DNA of 64,000 nucleotides, taken from Corydoras sp. C115. Its lineage: Eukaryota; Chordata; Actinopteri; Siluriformes; Callichthyidae. Each line of letters opens with the position of its first letter. The stretch's first letter is position 1. The stretch is taken from the NCBI GenBank assembly GCA_019802505.1, contig JAFMOC010000031.1, positions 1,753,501 through 1,817,500 on the forward strand, written 5' to 3'. The notes below the pieces were generated by a model that did no database searches, had not been told where the DNA came from, and worked only from the letters and a program-made list of their open reading frames with translations. This document shows, in pieces, positions 1-10,405 of the stretch. The translations under genes and the position numbers were made by a program.

Positions 1-680
1 AGTCCACCGTGACTCGGATGTAAGCAAACGATAGCGCCGTGTAATTGAATTTGGGAAACGTAAAGCTGTCGGTCAGAGGACGCCGGCTGGGGTGGTTGTG
101 TGTAACTTTGTGTCGTTTCGAATGCGGTTCCGTGGGATACGTTTTATTTTAAGCTGACAGGAAATTGACTTTGCTCTGTGTGTGAGGAAAAAAGAGAACA
201 TCACGATCCTGAATTCAGCAGAGAACCATGTTTGACATGATGGAGCTCTGAATACAGCGTTTAAATATTAAAGATGCCCCACCCCCCACCCCCCCACACA
301 CACACCCACCCCTGGACAGATATTATAACCCTAGATCACCGAGGTTAGTATGGGTAAACTGTGGGCTTTGGTAGGGTATGACAAATAACTTGGTATCTGG
401 TGCCCCCTGGCGGAACTGTGAGTCAAAGCAAGTATACTTTTAAGCAAGTCACGTTTGCTTTAGTTTATCTCGAGGATGTAACAGAGTTAAAAACGTGTTC
501 TAGCACGTTCAAATAAATATTCTGTAATAAAATATTTAATTAAATGAAAAGGAAATATACAGTCACGGGGCATGAACTTTACAAACAGCAGGCGGCACAC
601 TGTGGTAAAGCCAGGCAGGAGGGTATGGAAAAGCAAACGAACCACGTCATAATATATAACATTATTATATGTAACATATT
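1..680. other. slit intron sequence, no exon seen
   Basis: This lies upstream of the first recognisable slit exon, so it is presumably intronic. A short C/A-rich tract sits at about 276-312. I see no exon, RNA gene or clear mobile element. Confidence 0.4.
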
Positions 681-1175
681 ATTCATTCATTCATTATCTC
701 CCGCTTTATCCTCTATTAGGGTCGCGGTGGGGTTCCCCATGCCCATCCAGGGGAGAACGTTTCGGGCGCTGGGCAGATACACCCAGGACAGGGCGCCAAT
801 CCATCGCTGGGCACACACTCACGCACGCATACACACTCTATATGGGGCAATTTGGAGAACTCAATTGACTTGATCCATGTTTTTGGACTGTGGGAGGAAA
901 CCGGAGAACCCGGAGGAAACCCACGGGGAGAACATGGAAACTCCACCCAGATGGGGATTCGAACCGGGAATCCTTAGCGCCGAGAGGAGAACGTGCCGAC
1001 CACTAAGCCACCGTGCCGGCCGCCCTCTGATACATGGCAGATACAGGACAGAACCCGGAGGAAACCCACGCGGACACGAGGAGAACATGGAAACTCCACC
1101 CAGATGGGGATTCGAACCGGGAATCCCTAGTGCTGAGAGGAGAACGTGCTGACCACTAAGCCACCGTGCCGCCCT
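681..1175 (-). repeat. Family A SINE mosaic (full copy plus partial copy)
   Basis: A nearly full SINE (681-1025, tail at the left) is joined to a second head fragment (1048-1175). Both have box A and box B on the - strand. TGTAACAT at 670-677 and 1175-1182 looks like one target duplication around the whole compound. The join at 1018-1050 is abnormal: read on the - strand, a scrap of SINE 3' region is followed by 17 bp of non-SINE sequence that also lies directly upstream of the SINE at 7896. See findings. Confidence 0.85.
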
Positions 1176-1263
1176 GTAACATGTTATATAATATATAACA
1201 TTACATTAGGCATTCAATTAAATAAATAAAATATTTTTAAGAAATGCAGTATGTAGACCCGTC

Positions 1264-1365
1264 AGCACAATGGTGTAATAGTTAGTACAATGCTGAGAGA
1301 TTCAGGTTTGAATATCTATATGGGTGGCATTTGCATGTTCTCCCCATGTCCAAATCAATGGACAA
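1264..1365 (+). repeat. degenerate Family A SINE head
   Basis: It keeps a decayed box A region, CAGGTTTGAAT in place of box B, and GCATGTTCTCCCCATGTCC from the central domain. It has no tail, so it is an old fragment. Confidence 0.55.
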
Positions 1366-1428
1366 TTTCATTCATCATTTCAATCTTCATTTTTTTTCCA
1401 GATAAACAGCTTAAAAATGTTATTACAT

Positions 1429-1705
1429 TTACATTTAGTCGTTTAGCAGACGCTTTTATCCAAAGCAACTTACAAATGAGAACATTACAAGTCAAAAGTT
1501 ATGGAGAAAACCATCTACACTGTAAAATCATCAAACCTGATTGTTATTGAGTGCTGCGCCCCCCACCCTTTTTTTATTTTATTTTATTTTTTTTTTTACA
1601 ACAGGTATTTGTTAAAGAGAGAGTGTCTTTAGTAGTTTCTTAAAACTGTTTAGTAATACTCCCTTACGGACAGAGAAGATCGTTCCACCGTGCTAGACTT
1701 AATAC
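1429..1705. repeat. Family C MITE-like repeat
   Basis: It starts with TTTAGTCGTTTAGCAGACGC and continues through AACAGGTATTTGTTAAAGAG to GATCGTTCCACC. It shares its order of blocks with the copies at 15248 and 18236. A T-rich stretch at about 1569-1598 interrupts it. Confidence 0.65.
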
Positions 1706-2900
1706 AATTAGAAGTTCATAAGTTCAATAACAATGTTGTGTGTTTGAGGTAAAGACGTAAATGCAGAACACAGGGGTATTTCTTTGAACTACTATTACGG
1801 CCCCCTTTTTTTAGCCCCAGTGCAAATTTACGCACCGCAGGACAAAAGTAAACTCCGTTTAATTGTTTGCTTAGTTTACGTGATTGATTTTCCTCTGCTT
1901 GGCTTTGAGTATATGGAACAGCTGTGAACAGGCATTGAGTAAGAGGTAACAGAGCAGGACCACCTACGGTCAGGACTGGTGAGGAATGAGAAACTGGATC
2001 CTATCCCGCTCTTTTATTTCCACCTCTTATTCGGGGCTGATCGTTTGGAGGTCGCAGTTTTATTGCAGCTGAGAAAATGTCAGATTCTCACCATGTAAAG
2101 AGAGACAGGGCTTTTGACATGCAACGCCAGCATGCTGTTTTTAAAGCTGCCTGTCTCGTCTTTCGGAGAAGGGAAATGAGGAAGAGCATGTTTTGCATAG
2201 AGGAGAACAAGCCACAGTCCACTAGCCGCAGTCTCGCTCGCTTGCTCGTTGGTTCGGCCCGTCAGTCTCAGCCAAACCACTGTCTCTAGCTGTCTGCAGC
2301 TGCCTCTGTTGTTTCCAGGAATAACTGCTCCGAGGCCCCGAAACTGGAATTGACCTTTCTCAGGCTCTGATGGCAGTTCACGGAGGGTTGGCAGGGTCGT
2401 GACCTCATTCTGAAAAACGTTGTGTGTAAAGACATAACACAGCAACCCAGCCGTTCTCAGGTCCAGCCATTGTGGGAACCTGGAAGACGTCGAGAGGCGC
2501 TGGAACACTAAGGTGTGAGCGCAGCATGTGTTCTGGAGCGAGATCCTCCAGCTGAGCAGCCGGGGTCATGCCTCATGCCTTTGCTCTCTGAGGTTTCGGC
2601 AGCTTAGTGTGTCTCCCGCAATTGTTAAAGGTGAAGTGAGAGCGGGCGGAACGAAATTCACAAGATCCCTCAGGCACCGGGCCAGGCGCAAAGCGCTCAC
2701 CTCAAAACACACCCTGACCCGGGGTTCCTGGATTAGGTGTTACGGAACGTGTGGAAGAGGGAAGTTGGTTCCATTTACTTAAGACCCTCGTTCAGCCACA
2801 CATTCTTTCCTGCTGGTCCGTCCCACCGCCTGCAAAATGAGGAATTGGGAGCACACCTGGCGTTCTGCAGCCGCGGGCTTTACGGATGTTAACATGGCTC
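1706..2900. other. unique-looking intronic sequence
   Basis: I see no exon with a Slit signature and no repeat. The open frames here have no recognisable domain and no splice-site support. Confidence 0.35.
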
Positions 2901-2924
2901 CTTACCACGGGCCAATCAGTCCCT

Positions 2925-3871
2925 GTATTTGGTTCGCATGGCCGACAGTAAGTCTGACTGGTTTCCAGTGAGGGTTGGACTCCGTCAGGGCTGTCCTTTG
3001 TCACCGGTTCTGTTCATAATTTATATAGACAGGCCAGGGGATGGAGGGTGTCCGGTTCGGTGATCTGAGGATCACGTCGCTGCTGTTTGCATCATCAGGC
3101 TGCGAACTTCAGCTCTTACTGGATCGGATGAAGATCAGCACCTCCAAATCTAAGGCCATGGTTCTCAGTCGGAAACGGGTAGAGAGTCCTCTCTGGGTCA
3201 GGGATCAGATCTTGCCTCAAGTGGAGGAGTTTAAGTATCTCGGGGTCTTGTTCACGAGTGATGGGAAGATGGAGCGTGAGATGGACAGACGGATCGAGGC
3301 GTGGTCAGCAGTGATGCGGACCCCATACCGGTCTGTTGTGGTAAAGAAGGAGCTGAGCCACAAGGCAAGGCTCTCGATTTACCACTCGATCTTCGTTCCG
3401 ACCCTCACCTATGGTCATGAGCTTTGGGTAATGACCGAAAGAACAAGATCGCCAATACAAGCGGCCGAAATGGGTTCTCTCCGCAGGGTGGCTGGACTCG
3501 CCCTTAGAGACACGGTGAGAAGCTCGGTCATCCGGGAGAGACTCTGAGTGGAGCCGCTACTCCTCCACATCGAAAGGAGCCAGTTGAGGTGGTTGGGGCA
3601 TCTGGTCAGGATGCCTCCTGGGCACCTTCCTAGTGAGGTGTTCCAGGCAAGTCCAGCTGGGAGGAGACCCCGGGGACGACCCAGGACACGCTGGAGGGAT
3701 TATATCTCTCAGCTGGTCTGGGAACGCCTCAGGGTTCCCCAGTCGAGCTGGTGGAGGTGGCTGGGGCGAGGGAGGTCTGGGTCTCCCTACTTCGGTTGCT
3801 GCCCCCGCGACCCGAACCCCAGACAAGCGGAAGATAATGGATGGATGGATGGAACATCCATTGGCAGTTAA
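2925..3871 (+). mobile_element. 5'-truncated LINE (non-LTR retrotransposon), inactive RT end
   Basis: Conceptual translation gives reverse-transcriptase motifs. VRVGLRQGCPLSP is encoded at about 2970-3008, then SLLFA, EEFKYLGVLF and LTYGHELWVMTERTRS, then RTRWRDYISQL after an in-frame stop near 3545. Small deletions remove the catalytic FADD region just after SLLFA (about 3090) and part of the following helix, so this copy cannot encode active RT. The 3' end has AAGCGGAAGATAATGG followed by GGAT repeats, the same tail as Family A SINEs. The family is probably L2/CR1-like but is not assigned. Confidence 0.85.
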
Positions 3872-4340
3872 AAGCAATGAAGATGACTTAATGTGATGAC
3901 TTCACTCTTAGGTTTCTGCTTACAACGTCACGTCTTTACACCACAATACCTGAGCAGTTCGGTTCAGAAACTGATCCTTTTGGTTTTTAATAACAGACTG
4001 ATACGGATTTGTAAAGCAGAATGGCTAAATCACAGCCTGCGGGTCATTCAAGACCTGAAAATATTTTAAATATATGGTTATAAATTATCCTCGACATTGA
4101 GTGGGAGGTTCAGGTGTTGCCATTTGTGCTTAAGGTTTGAGTTCCACACTTTTATCCTCACTATTGTTGTTGCCATCCCTATCTTTTGACACATTTACGA
4201 CATCTGACACGCCCACTAATCTGTTTTCTATTCGGACATGCAGTATATTAACTGCAATATCTAGTTTCAACACTGGGTGTCACTATTTCCGTCTTAAACT
4301 ATATACTCATGGAGGTTTTTGGAAACAATGCAATATTCTC

Positions 4341-4346
4341 TCTCTC

Positions 4347-4389
<43 letters not shown>
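4341..4389. repeat. (CA)n microsatellite
   Basis: About 20 CA units follow a short TC tract, some 120 bp upstream of the first slit exon in the window. Confidence 0.95.
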
Positions 4390-4393
<4 letters not shown>

Positions 4394-4509
4394 TTCTTTG
4401 GGTGATTAAATATTTGAATCCTTTAATGATCTTAAATTATATTTATGAAGCGTTACACTCGAGACGTCTCCGATAAAGCCTCTCGGTTTCGTCCCCTGTG
4501 TGTAATCAG

Positions 4510-5901
4510 TGTGGAATCGGTGAACGATGGACTCTTTCACACGGTGGAGTTACTGATCCAGAATCAGACTCTAAACCTGGTGGTGGACAAAGGTTCCCCG
4601 AAGAGTCTGGGCAAACTGGCACGGCCGCCCTCGGTGGAGCCCAACACCCAGCTTTACATTGGAGGTGAGAGCCGAGAAACCCGCACATTCATTCACCCAT
4701 ATGACATCATTACAACTCATTCATTCATTCAGTTAGCAGTTATCCAAAACGACAAGTACGCCACCTTGGGGTTGGGGTCAGAACAGTGGAGCAGTGAGGG
4801 AAAAGTACATTTACATTTGGTCATTTATTGGACGCTTTTATCCAAAGCGACTTACAAGGTGAGCACAGGGTTCATCACAACATCCCCGGAGCAATGAGGG
4901 TTAAGGGTCTCACTCAAGGACCCACACTGGTAACTTCAGTGGACCTGGGATTTGAACCCCCAACCTTCAGATTGATAACCCAACTCCCTGACCACTGAGC
5001 TACCACTCCCTTTACAAAGTAAGTTCAGTGGACTTGAGATTCAAACCCATAATCTTTTTCGGATTGATAGCCCAACAGCCTAAACACTGAACTATAACCC
5101 CATCCCCCCTATAAAAGGTGCCTGAGGTACAAACACACGGCCTGACCGGTCTGTCTGAACTTACAAGAACAAATACCACTCAGTGTTTGCTTTACAGAAC
5201 GTGACGGGTCTCTTGCAGGTGTTCCCGCGGTCATTGGCTCGTATGGACCGCGTACAGGCATCGATCGGACCTCACAGTTCTTCACTGGCTGCATCCACAA
5301 CGTCCGCATCAACGGGGAACTGCAGGAGTTAAACGCAGGCCTGTCCGGCACTGAGGGCATCCTGCCTGGGTGCCACTACTGCAGCGTCTGTGCTCAAGGA
5401 GAGTGCAAGCAGCGGGGCGAGGCGGGCGTGAGCTGCGTGTGTCCGGCTGGGAGCAGCGGCGCGTTGTGTGAACAGCAAAGCTACACTGACCCCTGTCAGG
5501 CCAACAGGTACTGCAATCAAACGATACTGTATGTTCACTAAACCCACCCAACACATTTCATCATTACTTTATATTAAATAATGAATGAACCACGTTAGGA
5601 TGGTTGCTGATGACATCTGTAGACCATAATAATTAATGTGTGCGCATGTAATACAGAAAGTCAACACTGTCCTCCTCTTTCTGCCTGCAGCTGTGTGCAT
5701 GGTGTCTGCGAGCCCAAAGGCCTGGCCTACAGCTGCACGTGCACGCAGGGTTACTCGGGAGAGCATTGCGAAAGAAAGGATGAGCCGGTGGCCTGCAGGG
5801 GGCATCACTGTGTACATGGTGAATGCATGGTGGATGAAAGTGGAAACCCAGGGTGTCGCTGCCAGCCTGGATACACAGGCCCCACCTGCAACACAGGTCA
5901 G

Positions 5902-5940
<39 letters not shown>

Positions 5941-6647
5941 CTGGATGGTATTCAGGTGGCGGCACGGTGGCTTAGTGGTCAGCATGTTCTCCTCTCAGCA
6001 CTAGGGATTCCCGGTTCGAATCCCCATCTGGGTGGAGTTTCCATGTTCTCCCCGTGTCCGCGTGGGTTTCCTCCGGGTTCTCCGGTTTCCTCCCACAGTC
6101 CAAAAACATGGATCAAGCCAATTGAGTTCTCCAAATTGCCCCATATAGAGTGTGTTTGAGTGAGTGAGTGTGTACCCAGCGATGGATTGGCGCCCTGTCC
6201 TGGATGTATCTGCCCAGCTCCCAAGACGGGCCCCCTGGATAGGCATGGGGAACCCCACCGTGACCCTAATAGAGGATAAAGCGGGAGATAATGAATGAAT
6301 GAATTATACTGGATGGTATTCAGGTGGTGGCACGGTGGCTTAGTGGTTTAGCATGTTCTCCGGGTTCTCCGGTTTCCTCCCACAGTTCAAAAACATGGAT
6401 CAAGCCAATTGAGTTCTCCAAATTGCCCCATATAGAGTGTGTCTGTGTGAGTGAGTGTGCCCAGCGATAGGTTGGCGCCCTGTCCTGAGTGTATCTGCCC
6501 AGCGCCTGAGACGTTCTCCCCTGGATGGACATGGGGAACCCCACCGCGACCCTAATAGAGGATAAAGCAGAAGATAATGAATGGATGGATGGTATTCAGG
6601 TGCAAATTGGATGTGACCCTATTTATTTGGCTTTACTTGGATTGGAG

Positions 6648-6695
<48 letters not shown>

Positions 6696-6970
6696 ATAAG
6701 ATTCTAATGGGATCTTTTCCCTCCTCAGAGTTGCGGTGTCAGGGCGAGACGATCCGCGAGGTGCACAAGCGTCAAGTGGATCACAAGATGTGCACGACCA
6801 CCAGCAAGGTTCAGAGGGTGGAGTGCCCACGTGTGTGCCAGCAGGGTCTCTGCTGCGCCCCCACCAAGAGCCGCAGGCGGAAATACAGCTTCAAGTGCTC
6901 CGACGGCTCGTCCTTCACTGAGGAGATAGAGGTGACCTTGGAGTGCGGATGCTCGAAATGCCCTTCATAA
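4510..6970 (+). CDS. slit1: Slit guidance ligand, C-terminal exons (slit1-like), 5' partial
   Basis: Slit proteins are secreted ligands of Robo receptors that repel growing axons and migrating cells. Four exons are visible: 4510-4664, 5219-5507, 5691-5896 and 6729-6970 (stop TAA 6968-6970). All have AG/GT borders, and the joins keep one reading frame (phases 1, 2 and 1). The first exon and start of the second encode the end of the laminin-G domain (NQTLNLVVDKG, then GCIHNVRING). Next come EGF-like repeats with regular cysteines (CVHGVC, CTCTQGYSGEHC, CVHGEC, CQPGYTGPTC). The last exon is a C-terminal cystine knot with ten cysteines ending ECGCSKC. NQTLNLVVDKG.PKSLGKL, GCIH.VRIN.EL and the RRRKY knot segment fit vertebrate SLIT1 better than SLIT2 or SLIT3. 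Teleosts have slit1a and slit1b; I cannot tell which this is. The LRR domains and most EGF repeats lie outside the window. Confidence 0.9.
4803..5012 (-). repeat. Family B SINE
   Basis: On the - strand it reads from a tRNA-like head (box A TAGCTCAGTGG, B-box-like GGTTCAAATCC) through AAGGGTC..TTGCTCC to an end with CGCTTTGGATAAAAGCG. It lies in the slit intron between 4664 and 5219. Confidence 0.8.
5013..5105 (-). repeat. partial second Family B SINE head
   Basis: It repeats the head portion of the neighbouring Family B copy (GATTGATAGCCCAA, CACTGAACTA) with more divergence. It is probably an older fragment or a partial duplication. Confidence 0.5.
5905..5940. repeat. (ATT)n microsatellite
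   Basis: About 12 ATT units begin 8 bp after the donor of the third visible slit exon. Confidence 0.95.
5960..6302 (+). repeat. Family A SINE, first of a tandem pair
   Basis: This is a full-length SINE from GGCACGGTGGCTTAGTGG to a (GAAT)n tail. It is flanked by a perfect 25-bp target duplication (5935-5959 and 6303-6327). It sits in the last slit intron in the sense orientation. Confidence 0.95.
6328..6586 (+). repeat. Family A SINE, second of the pair, internally deleted
   Basis: It starts directly after the 25-bp target repeat and ends before a third, shorter copy of it (6586-6602). An internal deletion between two GTTCTCC motifs removes box B and part of the centre. Confidence 0.95.
6657..6692. 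repeat. (CA)n microsatellite
   Basis: A CA run ends 36 bp upstream of the cystine-knot exon. Confidence 0.95.
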
Positions 6971-7054
6971 TAACCAGCGCAGCGCCGCCCCACCCACCCC
7001 CCCCCCCCCCCACCCACTTCACCAAGAGCCAGAGGGAAAGAAGATATATTGTAA

Positions 7055-7060
7055 AATAAA
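7055..7060 (+). terminator. candidate slit poly(A) signal
   Basis: AATAAA lies 85 bp after the slit stop codon. Slit 3' UTRs are usually longer, so it may be an early or unused site. A C-rich tract (6993-7012) lies between stop and signal. Confidence 0.35.
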
Positions 7061-7205
7061 CAAATAGAACTTATTTTTATTATGGGATGTTCTGTTTTTT
7101 TCTAAAGAGACTGCTTTTATGAGCGATACCCGTTTGTGTTATATAAAAAGTTATTTTGTATCGGTGAACCAAACACACACTGAGTAACATTCCGGAAAGT
7201 TTATG

Positions 7206-7209
<4 letters not shown>

Positions 7210-7242
<33 letters not shown>
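7210..7242. repeat. (TA)n microsatellite
   Basis: About 16 TA units lie in the presumed slit 3' UTR or flank. Confidence 0.95.
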
Positions 7243-7246
<4 letters not shown>

Positions 7247-7883
7247 TATTTGGGTGTGTCGCTGTGTGTGCGCGCATGCCTGCGTGTGTATAAATCTATA
7301 TAAACGTACAACCTAACCTGAAAATTAATTGGTTTGTTTATTGCATGTCTGCCTGAGTATGAGGGGGTCTGGGTTCTGGGTTCTGGGGGGATCTGAGCAG
7401 AACGCCACTTGAACGTGAGGAACCTCGACTCGCTCCCTGACCAGAAGAGGACGGTCACCTCATCGGGCCGCGCTGGTGACCCAGGAACGTTTTTTTTTTC
7501 TCCTCACACCAGCGGACTACGAGCTAAAGGACTGGACCTCGGTTTCCAGAGTTTATTGGCTGGTGTTGGATCCTAAGATGGGATTAAATGTATCTCCCTG
7601 TATTCCTGGCCTGACTGCGTCTCTAGCGTATAAGACTGAACGTGAACGTGTGATGTGGAAAAGCCGCGAAGCTGCAGCGATGCTTTGTGATCTAAGAAAC
7701 CGGCCACACTCTCAGCGCGGACGGAAAACTCTCCATATTGACACATTATTCTGTCATAACCGTACTAATGTATTAAACATAAATATGTTACACCTATTAC
7801 AACCGTGTTCTCATCATACAGCTGAGGCCGTGCCTCTCACAGCTCCACAGGAACAGGAGGACTGTCTGCATACTTTCAGCCAT
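7243..7883. other. slit 3' flank or UTR, no other gene seen
   Basis: This is repeat-free and may include slit 3' UTR sequence. No coding signature is visible. Confidence 0.35.
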
Positions 7884-7895
7884 GTATCAGAGGGC

Positions 7896-8234
7896 GGCCG
7901 GCACGGTGGCTTAGTGGTCGGCACGTTCTCCTCTCAGCGCTAAGGATTCCCGGTTCGAATCCCAATCTGGGTGGAGTTTCCATGTTCTCCCCGTGTCCGC
8001 GTGGGTTACCTCCGGGTTCTCCGGTTTCCTCCCACAGTCCAAAAACATGGATCAGGTTAATTGAGTTCTCCAAATTGCCCCATGTAGAGTGTGAGTGAGT
8101 GTGTGCCCAGCGATAGATTGACGTCCTGTCCTGGGTGTATCTGCCCAGCGCCCAAGATGTTCTCCCCTGGATGGGCATGGGGAACCCCACCGCGACCCTA
8201 ATAGAGAATAAAGCGGAAGATAATGGATGGATGG
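7896..8234 (+). repeat. Family A SINE
   Basis: It is full length with a perfect 12-bp target duplication GTATCAGAGGGC (7884-7895 and 8235-8246). It carries two rare variants in the head, GGTCGGCACG and GCTAAGGATT, which recur only in the mosaic at 681-1175. Confidence 0.95.
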
Positions 8235-8394
8235 GTATCAGAGGGCAGACCTGATAAAGTGCAGGTGTTTGCTTGTCCACTAGATGGCGAAATCCACACG
8301 TTTGAGAACGTTACAGAGATGGTTCTAAGAACTTGACTCACTAAACTCACTAGAGCCACCATCATTTTGCTTAATTCTATACTTGGGCTGCAGT

Positions 8395-8720
8395 GCGGGG
8401 GGGCGGGGGCGGGGGTTCCCAAGCCCATCCAGGGGCAAAGATTTTGGGCGTGGGTGGATACATCCAGCACAGGGATCCAATTTAATCGCTGGCCACACAC
8501 TTAGGTGCTATATAGGGGCAATTTAGAGCAGCCAATTCACCTTGAATCCATGTTTTTGGACTGTGGGAGGACACGGGCCACACATGTTGAAGCCTGGTGC
8601 AATTTCCTCTCTCTACCACAAGGGCATATTTTTATACTTTGGGAAGACAGTAGGCCGAACGAAGGCTCACCCAGACGTGAGGAGAACATGCAAACTCCAC
8701 ACGGACCCCATCATGTCCAT
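8395..8720 (-). repeat. old divergent Family A-related SINE
   Basis: CCCATCCAGGGGCAAAG, ATATAGGGGCAATT, TGTTTTTGGACTGTGGG and GAGAACATGCAAACTCCAC follow in the order expected on the - strand, with many substitutions and an insertion near 8590-8660. It belongs to an older subfamily. Confidence 0.7.
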
Positions 8721-8779
8721 CCTGCCTGGGAATCCTGCTGTAACTGGATCATCACGGTGAACCACGAAGGTCACTGACT

Positions 8780-9650
8780 TCAGAAATGCACTGGATGTTA
8801 ATGACATTGCGATTGAATAATGAGAGTGCAGCAGATTAGCCCGAACAATGGCGCGGTAATCCTCCTCTCCACTGGGGGGTGCATCTGTTTGTTAACCGAG
8901 ACGGCTAATCTCTCTGGTTCCCGTGAAAAATGCACGTCTCCCGAAAGAAAGCCGGGGTCCTCTGCTTTTCATGCCTCTCGAATTCCATCACGTCCTCCTC
9001 CATCAGATTCAGTGATCATCCTCTGAAGGCTGCTGTTTTCTTTGGGAAGACGGCGAGACACCGTCAGGACACGTCGGCTTGACGAAACATAACGCGACTG
9101 ATTTCCCAGAATTCACCACTAAGGACAATCAAGGGTCTTGAGAAGTGTCTTGACGGGAAGGAATGAAACGCTGCGGTGAAGATGCTCGGGACCTGTTGAC
9201 GGTGGATTAGAAGACTTATGTTCAGGTCTCAGAGTGGAGCACGGCGAGGACGGGTGGCGGGTCGCGGCCCAAACAGACAGCATGACACAGCGAAAAGCCA
9301 AGTTCCCAGCGTACAGCTGGTGGCAGAGAGATACGGCAAAACGGACAGATGGCACCCAACTGCCAGCACAGTCACCCGCACAGAGCCAATCACAATATGA
9401 ATATGGATCACAATAATCAGCTCGGTAGCATCTCGGTTCAGACACGAGCGCCGTTCCGTCTGACAGAGTACGCCACCATATGGCAGTCGGTTGTTATAAA
9501 GTCGAGCGCGGATTTCTTGACGAAGTGAAAAATCAGCTGTTTGTCAATAACGCTGTTCTATAAACGAGAACCACTGACTCATCTTTATAGTTAAAGAAAA
9601 AACTTAAAGAAACTCAAACCTTATGATCATCACATCTGATTTTTGAAAGC
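8780..9650. other. gene-free, mostly unique sequence
   Basis: I see no exon, RNA gene or young repeat. The short overlapping open frames at 9119-9445 have no recognisable domain. Confidence 0.4.
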
Positions 9651-9928
9651 TATTTATCCCAGTTGGGGTTGGTGGGTTGTTGGAGCCTATCCCAGAAACC
9701 CCAGGACAAACTGGAGTTTCTGGAATACATTTGGACATTGGGAAGAATAAGTATCACCAATTTACCAGCTACTGCCTTAGCCCACGGGTGAAAAACAGAA
9801 AGCCAACCATTTACATCTCTCACACACACTGCCTGTTTTGGACGACAGGGCCATTGGGACAACATGGACCCCCCCCCCCCCCCAGGACTCTAGTAGAGGA
9901 TTATTTGGAAGATAATATAATGAGGCAG

Positions 9929-10287
9929 GATGGCACGGTGGCTTAGTGGTCAGCACGTTCTCCTCTCAGCGCTAGGGATTCCCTGTTTGAATCCCCATCT
10001 GGGTGGAGCTTCCATGTTCTCCCCGTTTCCGTGTGGGTTTCCTCCGGGTTCTCCGGTTTCCTCCCACAGTCCAAAAACATGGATCAAGTCAATTGAGTTC
10101 TCCAAATTGCTCCATATAGAGTGTGTCTGTGTGTGTGAGCGTGTGCCCAGCGATGGATTGGCGCCCTGTCCTGGGTGTGTCTGGCCAGCGCCCGAAATGT
10201 TCTCCCCTGGATGGGCATGGGCATGGGGAACCCCCCCCCCGTCACCCTAATAGAGGATAAAGGGGGAGATAATGGATGAATGAATAA
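9929..10287 (+). repeat. Family A SINE
   Basis: It is full length with a 10-bp target duplication AATGAGGCAG (9919-9928 and 10288-10297). The central C-run is expanded to about ten. An older degenerate relative may occupy 9665-9918. Confidence 0.92.
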
Positions 10288-10297
10288 AATGAGGCAG

Positions 10298-10405
10298 CCT
10301 GATGGTGGTGTTCTCATGCATGTCCATCTCTCAGTGCTGAGGATCCAGGTTTGAATCCTGATCTGAATCGAGTTTGCATGTTCTCCCCGTGTCCAAGTGA
10401 GTTTT
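10298..10405 (+). repeat. degenerate Family A SINE head
   Basis: It holds CAGGTTTGAATCCTGATCTG and GCATGTTCTCCCCGTGTCC but lacks the 3' half. Confidence 0.6.

Noticed and set aside
2080..2508. 142-residue open frame on the - strand, upstream of slit exons
   Set aside because: No Slit-like LRR, EGF or laminin-G signature and no supporting splice sites.
5979..6258. Recurrent 75-120-residue open frames with GFPMPIQGRTF or RGFPPGSPVSSHSPKTW
   Set aside because: They recur at every Family A SINE on either strand and are translations of the repeat.
4510..6970. Assignment as slit2 or slit3
   Set aside because: The NQTLNLVVDKG and PKSLGKL segments and the GCIHNVRIN wording fit slit1. Slit2 and slit3 have a different wording there, as far as I recall.
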